Below, one piece after another: positions 53,665 to 63,145 of a stretch of DNA of 64,000 nt; position 1 is the first letter of the stretch; each line of letters starts with the position of its first letter. Location: assembly GCF_026559675.1 (NCBI RefSeq), contig NZ_CP092891.1, forward strand, positions 3,596,001-3,660,000, read 5' to 3'. The stretch is from Microbacterium oxydans (GTDB taxonomy: Bacteria; Actinomycetota; Actinomycetes; Actinomycetales; Microbacteriaceae). A program made the position numbers and the translations under genes. A model generated the notes under the pieces. The model had not been told where the DNA came from. It ran no database searches and was given only the letters and a program-made list of their open reading frames with translations.

Positions 53665-54192
53665 ATGACAGCCGTGCGAATCCGAGACGCCGAGACCGCC
53701 GATCTCGACACGATCACCGCGATCCACAACCACGCCGTGGTGCATACCACCGCGATCTGGAACGAGGAGGCGGTGGACCTCGCCGACCGCGCCGCGTGGC
53801 TCGCCGACCGCGCCGCCCGGGGCTACCCGGTGATCGTCGCGGTCGACGACTCCGGGGTGCTGGGCTACGCGTCGTACGCGCAGTGGCGCCCGCACAGCGG
53901 CTACCGCCTCACGGTCGAGCACTCCGTCTACGTCCTCGACGGCCAGCACGGCCGCGGCATCGGTACCACGCTGATGGCCGCGCTCATCGAGCACGCCCGC
54001 ACCGCCGGGATGCACGTGATGATCGCCGGCATCGAGAGCGGGAACACCGCCTCGATCGCCCTGCACGAGCGGCTGGGCTTCACCGAGGTGGGACGGATGC
54101 CGCAGGTCGGGGCGAAGTTCGGGCGCTGGCTCGACCTCAGCATGCTCCAGCTCGTGCTCGACGAGCGCGCCGAACCCGACGCGGGGTCCTGA
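53665..54192 (+). CDS. GNAT-family N-acetyltransferase (PAT-like)
   Basis: A 175-residue acetyltransferase that transfers acetyl from acetyl-CoA to an amine. The core has VRIRDAETADLDTITAIHNH, the substrate-strand region LTVEHSVYV and the CoA loop GRGIGTTLMAALIEHAR. The sequence is of the phosphinothricin-acetyltransferase/methionine-sulfoximine type (SIALHERLGFTEVGRMPQVG, quoted as HERLGFTEVG). ATG 53665 follows GAAGAGAGACCGCCCGCCG. The next gene starts two bases after its stop. Confidence 0.9.
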   Translation: MTAVRIRDAETADLDTITAIHNHAVVHTTAIWNEEAVDLADRAAWLADRAARGYPVIVAVDDSGVLGYASYAQWRPHSGYRLTVEHSVYVLDGQHGRGIGTTLMAALIEHARTAGMHVMIAGIESGNTASIALHERLGFTEVGRMPQVGAKFGRWLDLSMLQLVLDERAEPDAGS

Positions 54193-54194
54193 CC

Positions 54195-54908
54195 ATGGAC
54201 CCGCTGCAGTGGCTCGTCGACGCCTTCAACTCGCAGTGGATGCTGCCGGGCGGACAGACGCTCCTGGTCCGCGAGGTCGTCGGCAACGCGTTCGGACTCG
54301 CGAGCGCACTCGGCGGCATGCGCCGCAAGGTGTGGGCGTGGCCGGTCGGCATCGTCGGCAACCTGCTGCTGCTCACGGTCTTCCTGGGCTCGGCGCTCAG
54401 CCCCGACCCGTCGCTGCCGCACCTGCTCGGTCAGGCCGGACGCCAGATCATGTTCATCGCGGTCGCGATCTACGGGTGGGTGCGCTGGCGCAACCTCGAC
54501 GGCGGACGCGTGGTGCCGCGCTGGGCGCCGACGAGCGCACGCATCGGCATGGTCCTGGTGATGATCGTCGGGACCGTCGCCCTGACGCCGCTGTTCCGCC
54601 TGCTCGGATCGTGGGAGCCGGTATGGGCCGATACCTGGACGTTCGTCGGCTCGCTGCTCGCGACCTACGGCATGGCCAAGGGCTGGACCGAGTTCTGGCT
54701 GATCTGGATCGCCGTCGACGTGGTCGGCGTGCCTCTGCTGTTCGGCTCCGGCTATTACGCGACCGGCCTCATGTACGTGTTCTACGGCGTCTTCACCGCG
54801 GTCGGGTTCGTGATCTGGTGGCGGGCGCAGCGGATGGCCGCGCATCCGATCGAGATCATCCCGCCGGACCCGAGCCCGCGCCGGCCGGACGAGGAAGAGC
54901 TCGCCTGA
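54195..54908 (+). CDS. pnuC: Nicotinamide-riboside/mononucleotide transporter
   Basis: A 237-residue seven-helix facilitator of the PnuC family that takes up nicotinamide riboside for NAD synthesis. Visible blocks are EVVGNAFGLASALGGMRRKVWAWPVGIVGN (key: W-x-W-P-x-G-I-x-G-N), YGWVRWRN and the W-I-x-V-D substrate helix WIAVDVVG. Spacing of two bases after the GNAT stop suggests co-transcription. No NrtR/NadR partner is in the window. Confidence 0.92.
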   Translation: MDPLQWLVDAFNSQWMLPGGQTLLVREVVGNAFGLASALGGMRRKVWAWPVGIVGNLLLLTVFLGSALSPDPSLPHLLGQAGRQIMFIAVAIYGWVRWRNLDGGRVVPRWAPTSARIGMVLVMIVGTVALTPLFRLLGSWEPVWADTWTFVGSLLATYGMAKGWTEFWLIWIAVDVVGVPLLFGSGYYATGLMYVFYGVFTAVGFVIWWRAQRMAAHPIEIIPPDPSPRRPDEEELA

Positions 54909-54978
54909 GCGCTCCGAATGTGTCCGCCCATGTCGGCGGCCCTGGATTCGCCCGCGCGCATCGCCTTTCATGGGTCGC

Positions 54979-56361
54979 ATGACCCGCGAGATCCGCTTCA
55001 ACGCCTTCGACATGAACTGCGTCGCCCACCAGTCGTCCGGCCTGTGGCGGCACCCCGACGACCGGTCACGCCAGTACAACACCATCTCCTACTGGACGGA
55101 TCTCGCGAAGCTGCTGGAGAGCGCGACCTTCGACGGCATCTTCATCGCCGACGTGCTCGGCACCTATGACGTCTACGGCGGCACCAACGAGGCCGCGATC
55201 CGCAACGGCGCCCAGGTCCCGGTGAACGATCCGATCCTCCTGGTGAGCGCGATGGCCGCGGTCACCGAGCACCTGGGCTTCGGCATCACGGCCGGCACCG
55301 CGTTCGAGCACCCCTATCCGTTCGCCCGCCGACTGAGCACGCTCGACCACCTCACCCAGGGCCGGATCGGATGGAACGTCGTGACCGGCTACCTGCCCAG
55401 CGCCGCGCGCAACATGGGCCAGGAGGACCAGCTCGCGCACGACGACCGCTACGACCACGCCGACGAGTACGTCGAAGTGCTCTACAAGCTCTGGGAGGGC
55501 TCGTGGGAGGACGACGCGGTGGTCGAGGACCGCGAGCGCGGCATCTTCACCGACCCGGGCAAGGTGCATCCGATCGGACACGAGGGCAAGCACTTCAGCG
55601 TGCCCGGCATCCACATCTCCGAGCCGTCACCGCAGCGCACGCCGGTGATCTACCAGGCCGGCGCGAGTCCGCGCGGAGTGAAGTTCGCCGCCGAGAACGC
55701 CGAGGCCATCTTCGTCGCCGCCCCCTCGAAGGAGGTGCTCGCCGGCACCGTCAAGCGCATCCGCGACGCCCTCGAGGCGGCGGGCCGCGACCGGTACGAC
55801 GCCCGTATCTACACGCTGCTCACCGTGATCACCGCCGCCACCAGCGAGGAGGCGACGGCGAAGCACGCCGAGTACCTCTCCTACGCGAGCCCCGAGGGCG
55901 CGCTCACGTTCATGTCGGGCTGGATGGGCGTCGACCTGTCGCAGTACGCCGAGGACGAGCCGGTCGGGAACGTCGAGTCCAACGCGATCCAGTCGGTGCT
56001 CCAGCACCTCAAGGAGGAGGCGGATCTCGGCCGCGAGTGGACCGTCGGCGACTTCGGCCGCCACAACGCGATCGGCGGCCTCGGCCCCACGATCGTCGGA
56101 TCGGGCGTCGAGATCGCCGACGAGCTGCAGTCGTGGGTCGCGGAGACCGACATCGACGGCTTCAACCTCGCCTACGCGGTCACGCCCGGCACCTGGCAGG
56201 ACGTGATCGAGCACGTGATCCCGGTGCTGCGCGAGCGCGGCGCCTACCCGGAGGAGTACACGCCGGGCACGCTCCGCCACAAGCTCCACGGCCGCGGCGA
56301 CCGTGTGCAGGACACGCACCGCGCCGCGCAGTACCGCGTCGGCGCCTTCGCTCGCGCGTGA
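54979..56361 (+). CDS. LLM-class flavin-dependent monooxygenase (NtaA/SnaA/DszA type)
   Basis: A 460-residue FMNH2-dependent monooxygenase. Family blocks are FDGIFIADVLG, TLDHLTQGRIGWNVVTGY, YDHADEYVEV and QAGASPRGVKFAA. Such enzymes oxygenate sulfides, chelators or pristinamycin precursors and rely on a separate flavin reductase, not present nearby. ATG 54979 gives TREIRFNAFDMN; ATG 54970 is three codons earlier and possible. Substrate not inferable. Confidence 0.92.
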   Translation: MTREIRFNAFDMNCVAHQSSGLWRHPDDRSRQYNTISYWTDLAKLLESATFDGIFIADVLGTYDVYGGTNEAAIRNGAQVPVNDPILLVSAMAAVTEHLGFGITAGTAFEHPYPFARRLSTLDHLTQGRIGWNVVTGYLPSAARNMGQEDQLAHDDRYDHADEYVEVLYKLWEGSWEDDAVVEDRERGIFTDPGKVHPIGHEGKHFSVPGIHISEPSPQRTPVIYQAGASPRGVKFAAENAEAIFVAAPSKEVLAGTVKRIRDALEAAGRDRYDARIYTLLTVITAATSEEATAKHAEYLSYASPEGALTFMSGWMGVDLSQYAEDEPVGNVESNAIQSVLQHLKEEADLGREWTVGDFGRHNAIGGLGPTIVGSGVEIADELQSWVAETDIDGFNLAYAVTPGTWQDVIEHVIPVLRERGAYPEEYTPGTLRHKLHGRGDRVQDTHRAAQYRVGAFARA

Positions 56362-56373
56362 GCGCGCAGGGCG

Positions 56374-56550
56374 TCAGTCGTCGCTGCGGCTGAACAGTCC
56401 GCGCAGCACGAGGAACACGACCACGGCGACGACCGCCACGATCCCGAGCTTGAAGATGAACGCGAGGACCGAGAACAGCGCGCTCACGATCCACCACGCG
56501 ATCACGACGGCGAGGATGACGCCGAGGATGGTCCAGATGTTCTTGGTCAT
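56374..56550 (-). CDS. Small two-helix membrane protein (58 residues)
   Basis: Translates as MTKNIWTILGVILAVVIAWW followed by a second hydrophobic helix and the tail LFSRSDD. It resembles the short 'DUF/hydrophobic' proteins common in actinobacteria. It has high-GC codon use, a GGAGG just upstream (complement of CCTCC at 56552-56556) and sits between the monooxygenase and the DUF4406 gene. Confidence 0.7.
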   Translation of the reverse strand: MTKNIWTILGVILAVVIAWWIVSALFSVLAFIFKLGIVAVVAVVVFLVLRGLFSRSDD

Positions 56551-56559
56551 GCCTCCAGC

Positions 56560-56925
56560 CTACGGAGTCGCGGCTGAGGGGATCTCCTCGAGCGACCGGT
56601 AGACCGCCAATCCGAGCTCGTGCGCGATCTCGACGTCCTTGTCGGCGCCCGCCGATTCCCCGGGCAGGCGCAGCACGGCATCGCAGTGCTGCAGCAGCCG
56701 GCGCGCGGTCTCGTACATGACATCGCCGTCTGCGGCGGTGGCCTCGTCGAGGGTGCGCAGGATCGGCAGCGCGACCCATTCACCGATCATCGGGATGTGT
56801 CCGAGGCGGAAGATCGGCCCCGAGGCCTCCTCCAGGCGCGCCAGATTGCGGGCGATGAGGGCGGGGTCGCCGTTCGTGCCGGAACGATAAGGGCCGGCGA
56901 TCAGGATCAGGAGTGGCTTCGTCAT
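56560..56925 (-). CDS. DUF4406-like nucleoside deoxyribosyltransferase-fold protein
   Basis: A 121-residue protein with an N-terminal strand-turn LILIAGPYRSGT, the Rossmann-like start seen in DUF4406/nucleoside 2-deoxyribosyltransferase-fold proteins, and CDAVLRLPGESAGADKDVEI, in which the D-A-V-L-x-L-P-G turn is typical. Possibly hydrolyses a nucleotide derivative. Divergent from the DeoR regulator at 56980, which may control it from a 54-base gap. Confidence 0.75.
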   Translation of the reverse strand: MTKPLLILIAGPYRSGTNGDPALIARNLARLEEASGPIFRLGHIPMIGEWVALPILRTLDEATAADGDVMYETARRLLQHCDAVLRLPGESAGADKDVEIAHELGLAVYRSLEEIPSAATP

Positions 56926-56979
56926 GGGGATGACTGTAGTCTGAAACATGCAAGATCGTGCAACTTCGTGAGGAAACAT

Positions 56980-57735
56980 ATGCTGGCCGCGCAACGCAAA
57001 GCCCACCTTCTCGAGCTCCTCGACCGTGACGGCCGGGTGGTCGCGAAGGCCGTCGCCGACGACCTCGGCGTCTCGGAGGATGCGATCCGACGCGACCTCC
57101 GCGAGCTCGCCGAAGACGGCCGGCTGCTGCGCGTCTACGGCGGCGCCCTGCCGCTCCCCGCCCCCGATCGACCCGTGAGCGAGCGGCAGGAGGTCGCGAC
57201 CGAGAGCAAGGAGCGGGTCGCGCGACGAGCGGTCGCCGGCATCCGCCCCGGATCGACGATCGTCCTGGATGCGGGCACCACCACCCTCGCGATGGCGAAG
57301 CTGCTCCCCTCCGGCACCGACCTCACGGTGATCACACCGAGCCCGGCGGTCGCCCTCGCCGTCGCCGAGCACTCCGACGCCCGCGTGATCATGATCGGAG
57401 GCGAGCTCACCCGACACTCGATGGTGGTGGGAGGGGGCCTGGCCCTCGAGGCGATCCAGCACCTCGCCGCGGACACGTTCTTCCTGGGCGCGACCGGCAT
57501 CGACCCCGCACACGGCCTCACCACCGGCGAGCTCGACGACGCGGTCACGAAGCGCGCGATCGCCGCGCGGTGCACCGAGACGGTCGTGCTCGCGAGTGCG
57601 GACAAGGTCGGCGCCGTGTCGCGCTACCCCGTCCTGCCGTTCGACGCGATCGCCGCGATCATCACCGATCCGCTCGACACGAATCCGCTCGTCGCGGCGG
57701 TCGAGGCGGAGATCGACGCGCGGGGTCAGCGGTAG
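56980..57735 (+). CDS. DeoR-family transcriptional regulator
   Basis: A 251-residue repressor with an N-terminal winged HTH (VADDLGVSEDAIRRDLRELA) and a C-terminal sugar-phosphate-sensing DeoRC domain (LDAGTTTLAMAKLL, FLGATGID, ADKVG). GTGAGGA precedes ATG 56980. The 54-base gap to the divergent DUF4406 gene contains TGCA-N6-TGCA, a possible site. The effector is probably a phosphorylated sugar. Its end overlaps the convergent namZ gene by 10 bases. Confidence 0.92.
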   Translation: MLAAQRKAHLLELLDRDGRVVAKAVADDLGVSEDAIRRDLRELAEDGRLLRVYGGALPLPAPDRPVSERQEVATESKERVARRAVAGIRPGSTIVLDAGTTTLAMAKLLPSGTDLTVITPSPAVALAVAEHSDARVIMIGGELTRHSMVVGGGLALEAIQHLAADTFFLGATGIDPAHGLTTGELDDAVTKRAIAARCTETVVLASADKVGAVSRYPVLPFDAIAAIITDPLDTNPLVAAVEAEIDARGQR

Positions 57736-58898
57736 AGCAGGTCCTCCGCCACAGCATCCCGCCACCCTGGGACCGCGAAGCGCTCCGGATCGTCCCACTC
57801 GCCGGCGACGATCTGCGTGAACGCCCCCTCGACCCCGAAGAGCTTCTCGAGCGGGGACCAATCGGACTCCCCCGGCATCGGCACCAGCGAACGCTCCACG
57901 AGCGCCCCGGGATGGACCTCTTCGATGAGGGACAGCAGACGCGCACCGGTGTGCACGGGTCGCAGCGCCTCGGCATCCGTGACATGCAGGATCACCCCCT
58001 CGCACGCCTCGCCGGCGTGGTCGCGCACCAGCGGCGTGAAGCCGTAGGGGACGGCGGCGATGCCGGGCAACCCGGCGGCGGCGATGGCGGCGGCATAGCG
58101 CTCCCCGTCGATGAAGGGCGCGGCGATGACGCGGAACGGCACGGCCGTGCTCCGCCCCTCCGACACGTTCACGCCCTCCGCCAGACAGGTGCCCGGGTAC
58201 AGCAGCGCCGTCGTGGGGCTGGGGAGGTTCGGCGACGGCGGCATCCACGTGCCCTCGCCGCCCCCGATCGGCGCAGCGCGGGACCACCCGTCGACCTCGA
58301 CCACGTCCAGCTCGACATCGATCCCGCGCGTGCGCACCCAGTGCCGCGACAGCTCGCCGATCGTGAGTCCGTGCCGGATCGGCATGCTCCACCGCCCCAC
58401 GAGGGACTGCGCCCGCTCGTCGAGCAGCGGACCCTCCGCGCGATCGAGCCGACCGCCGATCGGGTTCGGACGGTCGAGCACGACCACCGCCACCCCGGCA
58501 TCGGCGCACGCCTCCAGCACGTGACTCATGGTCCAGATGTACGTGTAGAACCGCGCGCCGACGTCGGGCAGATCGATGAGTATCACATCGAGATCGGCGA
58601 GGTCGGCGGCGGCGGGACGGACCGCGTCGCCGTACAGGCTGCGCACCTCGACCCCCGTGAGCGGATCGAGGAGATCGCCGACCAGCTCACCCTCCCTCGC
58701 GCGACCGCTGAGCCCGTGCTCCGGCGCGAACAGCCTCGTGAACCGCCAACCGCTCGCGGCCAGCGGCTGTCGTCCGCGCAGCAGGTCGGAGGTCAGCGCG
58801 AGGTCGTTCGTGACCAGACCGAGTCGGCTCGCGGTGAGGCGCGCGAGGAGATCGGGGCGGATGTCGCGGCGGATCAGGCGGTCGATGCCGAGGTGCAT
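57726..58898 (-). CDS. namZ: Exo-beta-N-acetylmuramidase NamZ-like (DUF1343, GH171)
   Basis: A 390-residue protein with the DUF1343 blocks LFAPEHGLSGRAREGE, DLPDVGARFYTYIWTM, LDRPNPIGG and LYPGTCLAEGVNVSEGRST. NamZ removes terminal MurNAc from peptidoglycan chains in Bacillus subtilis. No signal peptide is seen, so it would act in the cytoplasm on imported muropeptides unless exported otherwise. It follows the RpiR-type regulator by five bases in the same operon. The divergent ABC importer and serine hydrolase fit a muropeptide-scavenging function. Confidence 0.92.
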   Translation of the reverse strand: MHLGIDRLIRRDIRPDLLARLTASRLGLVTNDLALTSDLLRGRQPLAASGWRFTRLFAPEHGLSGRAREGELVGDLLDPLTGVEVRSLYGDAVRPAAADLADLDVILIDLPDVGARFYTYIWTMSHVLEACADAGVAVVVLDRPNPIGGRLDRAEGPLLDERAQSLVGRWSMPIRHGLTIGELSRHWVRTRGIDVELDVVEVDGWSRAAPIGGGEGTWMPPSPNLPSPTTALLYPGTCLAEGVNVSEGRSTAVPFRVIAAPFIDGERYAAAIAAAGLPGIAAVPYGFTPLVRDHAGEACEGVILHVTDAEALRPVHTGARLLSLIEEVHPGALVERSLVPMPGESDWSPLEKLFGVEGAFTQIVAGEWDDPERFAVPGWRDAVAEDLLYR

Positions 58899-58903
58899 GA
58901 GGA

Positions 58904-59770
58904 TCAGTCGATTCTGTGATCGGTGACAGCGTTGTAGGTGCGCTGAAGGTTGTCGGAGATGGTGTCGTAGTCGGCCTGGGCGATGCGGGTGAACAGGAAG
59001 TCGAGCACGGCGAGCTGCGCGATGCGACTGGCCATGGCACCGGATCGGAACGTCGACTCCGAGACGGCCGTGACCAGGACGAGGGTGCTGACCCGCGCGA
59101 GCGGCGACCGCGGATTGTTGGTGATGGCGATGGTGGTGGCCCCGGCGCGCGCGGCGACCTCGGCGGACTGCACGATCTCGAGCGTGCGCCCGGAGTGCGA
59201 GATCGCGATCGCGACGTCGCGCTCGTCGAGGAGCGCCGCACCGGTGAGCGCGAGGTGGAGGTCGGTGCGCGCCTGCGCCACGAGACCCGCGCGATGCAGC
59301 TTCTGCTCCAGATCCTGAGCCGCCAGACCGCTCGCCGCCGCGCCGTAGATGTCGATGCGGCGGGCGGCGCGCACGGCACCGACGCAGCGTTCGAGCTCGT
59401 CGATGTCGATCTGGCTCGCCGTGCGCTCGATGGCGGACGCCTCCGCGAACGCGATCTTCCGCACGGTGGTGAGCGCGTCGTCGTGCCGGCTCACGTCGCT
59501 CTCCGAGACGTTGAACCGCTCGCGGTCGGAAGCACGGCGATCCAGTTCGGTCGCGAGCGCCAGCCGGAGCTCGGGGTACCCCGAGAAGCCCAGGCTCTGC
59601 GTGAAGCGCACGATGCTCGCGATCGAGGTGTCGCAGGCCGCGGCGAGCTGCGTGATCGACGACTCGACCGCGCTCTGGGGATCGTCGAGCACGTGCTGGG
59701 CGATCCGCCGCTCGGTGGGCGTGAGCGCGGAAAGACGCTGATGGATCGCGGTCATCGCACTGGTGGACAC
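58904..59770 (-). CDS. RpiR/MurR-family regulator
   Basis: A 288-residue regulator. The N-terminal HTH_6 domain (ALTPTERRIAQHVLDDP, CDTSIASIVRFTQSLGFSGY shown in part as SIASIVRFTQSLG) is followed by a SIS domain (RIDIYGAAASGLAAQD, AIAISHSGRTLEI) that binds a phosphosugar. By context it is MurR-like and would sense MurNAc-6-phosphate or a related compound. GTG 59770 is the best start; ATG 59755 is also possible. The 150-base gap to the divergent importer contains GGAATTTTCC (59806-59815) and TTGTAACAA (59832-59840), possible operators. Confidence 0.9.
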   Translation of the reverse strand: MSTSAMTAIHQRLSALTPTERRIAQHVLDDPQSAVESSITQLAAACDTSIASIVRFTQSLGFSGYPELRLALATELDRRASDRERFNVSESDVSRHDDALTTVRKIAFAEASAIERTASQIDIDELERCVGAVRAARRIDIYGAAASGLAAQDLEQKLHRAGLVAQARTDLHLALTGAALLDERDVAIAISHSGRTLEIVQSAEVAARAGATTIAITNNPRSPLARVSTLVLVTAVSESTFRSGAMASRIAQLAVLDFLFTRIAQADYDTISDNLQRTYNAVTDHRID

Positions 59771-59920
59771 GCGAACAGGATCGCAGACCCGAGGTCGGAA
59801 TGGAAGGAATTTTCCGCTAGGGCTTGAAATCTTGTAACAAATTGCCCAAAGTGGGCGGGAGGCTTTCACAGCAGAGACGCCCGGTCTGTCAGACGGCTCT
59901 CATAACCCGAGAGGAACCCC

Positions 59921-61204
59921 ATGCGACACCGCACCACACGACTTGCCCTCCCCGCAGGTCTTCTCGTCACAGGCCTTGCTCTGGCCGGCTGCGCGCCTGC
60001 CGCATCCAGCGGCGACGGCGCCGGAGACATCACCCTCACCGTCTGGTCCTGGCAGGCGTCGTCCTCGCCGAAGTGGGAAGCGGTCTTCGACAAGTACGAG
60101 GAGTCGCACCCCGGGGTGACCGTCCAGTTCGAGGGCTTCCAGCCCACCGAGTACAACCAGATCCTGGCGACCGGTCTCGAGGGCAGCGACGGCCCCGACA
60201 TCGCCATGCTCCGCGCCTACGGCGGCATCCAGCCCGCGATCCAGTCCGAGCAGATCGTCCCGATCGATGACATCGTCGACGGCCTCGACCAGTTCGACCC
60301 CACCGTGCTCCGCGCGGCCCAGGGCAAGGACGACGGCAAGACCTACGGCGTGCCCTTCGCGTACCAGACCATGCAGATGTTCTACAACAAGACGATGTTC
60401 GACGAGATGGGCCTCGAGGAGCCCACCGACTGGGACGAGTTCATCGAGCTGCAGGAGACCCTGCTCGAGGAGGGCGTCACCCCGATGGCGCTCGGCGCCC
60501 GCGAGGACTGGGTGCTGCCGATGTTCCACGACATCGTGGGCTCGGCGAACTACGGCGGCGCCGACTTCGAGGAGAAGGTGCTCAGCGGCGAGGTCGACTT
60601 CACCGACCCGGCGTACGTCTCGTCGCTCCAGATCGTCAAGGACATGCAGAAGTATCTCGACAAGAACGTCAACGCCATCGCGGTCGCCGACGCCGTGCTG
60701 CAGTTCACCTCCGGACAGGCCGCGCAGTGGCCCGGTGGATCCTTCGACCTGCCGACGTTCCAGAACTCGGCTCCGGACACCGAGTGGGGCGTCTACGAGG
60801 TGCCGCCGGCCCCGGGCAGCGCGCTCGACCACGCGGTCACCCCCGGCTACGCGGACGGCAGCTTCGGCATCAACGCCTCGAGCGACCAGCAGGAGGCCGC
60901 GACCGAGCTGCTGAACTGGATGACGACGGCCGAGTTCGGCCAGCTCGTCGCCGACGAGGTCGACCAGTTCTCGGCACTGCCGGGCGTGAAGTACTCCGAC
61001 CCGCTGATGCAGGAGATGAACGAGCAGTACACCGCCAACCCGGCGCCGTACCTGCTGCTCGTCGACTTCCGCTACGGCGACCCGACCGGGACGGCCGTGC
61101 TCGGCCCGGACATCCAGGCGATGTTCCTCGGCGACAAGACGCCGGAGCAGCTCGGTGCCGACCTGCAGTCCGGCATCTCCACCTGGTTCACCCCCGCATC
61201 CTGA
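59921..61204 (+). CDS. ABC sugar-binding lipoprotein of the muropeptide locus
   Basis: A 427-residue family-1 binding protein. Lipobox LALAGC places the lipidated Cys at residue 24. The body has TLTVWSWQASSSPKWEAVFDK and a C-terminal WPGGSFDLPTF region usual for disaccharide binders. Divergent from MurR/NamZ, so it probably binds a MurNAc-containing sugar or amino-sugar disaccharide. Good GAGAGGAACCCC site before ATG 59921. ATPase not encoded here. Confidence 0.92.
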   Translation: MRHRTTRLALPAGLLVTGLALAGCAPAASSGDGAGDITLTVWSWQASSSPKWEAVFDKYEESHPGVTVQFEGFQPTEYNQILATGLEGSDGPDIAMLRAYGGIQPAIQSEQIVPIDDIVDGLDQFDPTVLRAAQGKDDGKTYGVPFAYQTMQMFYNKTMFDEMGLEEPTDWDEFIELQETLLEEGVTPMALGAREDWVLPMFHDIVGSANYGGADFEEKVLSGEVDFTDPAYVSSLQIVKDMQKYLDKNVNAIAVADAVLQFTSGQAAQWPGGSFDLPTFQNSAPDTEWGVYEVPPAPGSALDHAVTPGYADGSFGINASSDQQEAATELLNWMTTAEFGQLVADEVDQFSALPGVKYSDPLMQEMNEQYTANPAPYLLLVDFRYGDPTGTAVLGPDIQAMFLGDKTPEQLGADLQSGISTWFTPAS

Positions 61205-61261
61205 CCCGACCGTGGTGGGGGCGCCGGTCCGGCGCCCCCACCACGCAGTGAAAGAGGCATC

Positions 61262-62218
61262 ATGGCCCTGACCCTCCCCCTCCGCCGGGAGAAGACGCGG
61301 CGCACGCGCACGGGGATCGCGCTGTCGACTCCGACGGCGACGCTGTTCGTCCTCCCCGCCGCGGTGCTGTTCGCCGTGCTCATCCTCTATCCGATGCTCG
61401 CCGCGCTCAGCTACTCGTTCTTCGACTGGCAGGGAACCAAGCAGGGCGGTTTCGCCGGCGTCGCCAACTACATCACCCTCCTCACCAAGGAGCCCTACGC
61501 CTCGCAGCTCTGGAACGCCTTCGGGCACAACCTGCTGCTGTTCGCCGGTGCCCTGGTCTTCCAGAACTCCCTCGGCCTCGGCATCGCGACCCTGCTGCAC
61601 CGCCGCAAGCGCACGAAGCGCTTCTTCCAGACGATCTTCGCGCTGCCCTACCTCGTGAGCCCGATGGTCATCGGCTACCTCTGGTCGCTCATGCTGTCGC
61701 CGCTGTTCGGTCCGGTCAACGCGATCCTGCGCGGCGTCGGGCTCGAGAGCCTCGCGCTCCCCTGGCTCGGCGATCCGCAGCTCGCGATCTGGGTGATCGT
61801 GCTCGTGAGCGCCTGGCAGTGGATCGGCTTCCCGATCCTGCTCTACGGCGCGGCCCTCGGCGGCATCCCCGAGGAGATCGAGGAGGCGGCCGCCCTCGAC
61901 GGCGCCACCGCCGGCAAGCGATTCCGGTACATCACCCTCCCGATGCTCACGCCGACCATCGGCATCATCACCGTGCTCACGTTCATCGGCAGCATGGAGG
62001 CGATGGCCATCCCGTTCGCCCTCGCCGGCTCCAACGGGGCACCGGCCGGATCCACCGACGTCATGATGCTGCTCTTCTACCGCACCGCCTTCGAGTCGGG
62101 GAATCCGAACTCGATCGGCGTCTCCTCCGCGCTCGCGACCGTCCTGTTCATCTTCATCATGGTGATCTCGGTCTTCATCACCTCCACGATGCGTCGCGCC
62201 GAACGAAAGCTGTTCTGA
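61262..62218 (+). CDS. Sugar ABC transporter permease (MalF-like)
   Basis: A 318-residue six-helix permease. The EAA docking loop is IEEAAALDGATAGKRFRYIT near residue 205-225. AAAGAGGCATC precedes ATG 61262, 57 bases after the binding protein. Its stop codon overlaps the next start (TGATG). Confidence 0.93.
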   Translation: MALTLPLRREKTRRTRTGIALSTPTATLFVLPAAVLFAVLILYPMLAALSYSFFDWQGTKQGGFAGVANYITLLTKEPYASQLWNAFGHNLLLFAGALVFQNSLGLGIATLLHRRKRTKRFFQTIFALPYLVSPMVIGYLWSLMLSPLFGPVNAILRGVGLESLALPWLGDPQLAIWVIVLVSAWQWIGFPILLYGAALGGIPEEIEEAAALDGATAGKRFRYITLPMLTPTIGIITVLTFIGSMEAMAIPFALAGSNGAPAGSTDVMMLLFYRTAFESGNPNSIGVSSALATVLFIFIMVISVFITSTMRRAERKLF

Positions 62219-63138
62219 TGAGCACCGCCACCGAAACCCGCACCGAGCCGACCACCGAGGCGATCGTCTCGGGCCGTCACCCCTCCTCGCCGCGGCGCCG
62301 CACGAGCCGCACCTCGGACACCCCGTTCATCGGGCGCCTGTTCGCGAACATCTTCCTGTGGGGGTACGCGCTGGTCGCGATCGGCCCGCTGCTGCTCATG
62401 GTCAACAACTCGCTGCGCACCCAACAGCAGATCGCGACCGAGCCGCTCGGCCTCCCGGTGCCGCCCACGTTCACGAGCTTCCAGAGTGCGTGGATCACGG
62501 CATCCTTCGACACCTACTTCGTCAACTCGATCACCGTGACGGTCGGCTCCGTCATCGTCACGACCGTCGTGTCGGTGCTCGCGGCCTACGCGTTCGCGCG
62601 TGCCAGGGCGAAGTTCTTCCGCGGCGTCGAGGCGGTCTTCCTCTCCGGGCTCATGCTCCCGGTGCACCTGGCGATCCTGCCGCTGTTCTACCTCCTCGAC
62701 TCGCTGAAGATGACGAGCAACATCTTCAGCCTGATCCTGGTCTACGGCGCGCTGGGGATCCCGTTCACGACGTTCGTCCTGACCGTGTTCTTCCGCGCTC
62801 TGCCGATCGAGCTGGAGGAGGCCGCGCGCATCGACGGCGCCGGGCCGTTCCGCACGTTCATCCAGATCCTGCTGCCGCTCGTGCGACCCGCGCTCGCGAC
62901 CGTGATCGTGTTCCGCTTCGTGCCGGTGTGGAACGACTTCTTCTACCCGTTGATCCTGCTGCGGGACCGCAACTCGTACACGCTGCCCGTCGGCCTCACC
63001 CGCTTCTTCGGCGAGTACTCCACCGACTGGCCGCAGCTGTTCGCCGGCCTCACGATCGCGACGATCCCGCTGGTCGTCCTGTTCCTGCTGGCGACCAAGC
63101 AGATCATCAACGGCCTCACCTCCGGCATGAGCAAGTGA
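62218..63138 (+). CDS. Sugar ABC transporter permease (MalG-like)
   Basis: A 306-residue permease with six helices after a 35-residue cytoplasmic Thr/Arg-rich leader. EAA motif LEEAARIDGAGPFRTFIQI is near residues 197-215. The ATG overlaps the previous TGA by one base, so translation is coupled. With the previous gene it forms the channel of the importer. Confidence 0.93.
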   Translation: MSTATETRTEPTTEAIVSGRHPSSPRRRTSRTSDTPFIGRLFANIFLWGYALVAIGPLLLMVNNSLRTQQQIATEPLGLPVPPTFTSFQSAWITASFDTYFVNSITVTVGSVIVTTVVSVLAAYAFARARAKFFRGVEAVFLSGLMLPVHLAILPLFYLLDSLKMTSNIFSLILVYGALGIPFTTFVLTVFFRALPIELEEAARIDGAGPFRTFIQILLPLVRPALATVIVFRFVPVWNDFFYPLILLRDRNSYTLPVGLTRFFGEYSTDWPQLFAGLTIATIPLVVLFLLATKQIINGLTSGMSK

Positions 63139-63145
63139 GTCGGAC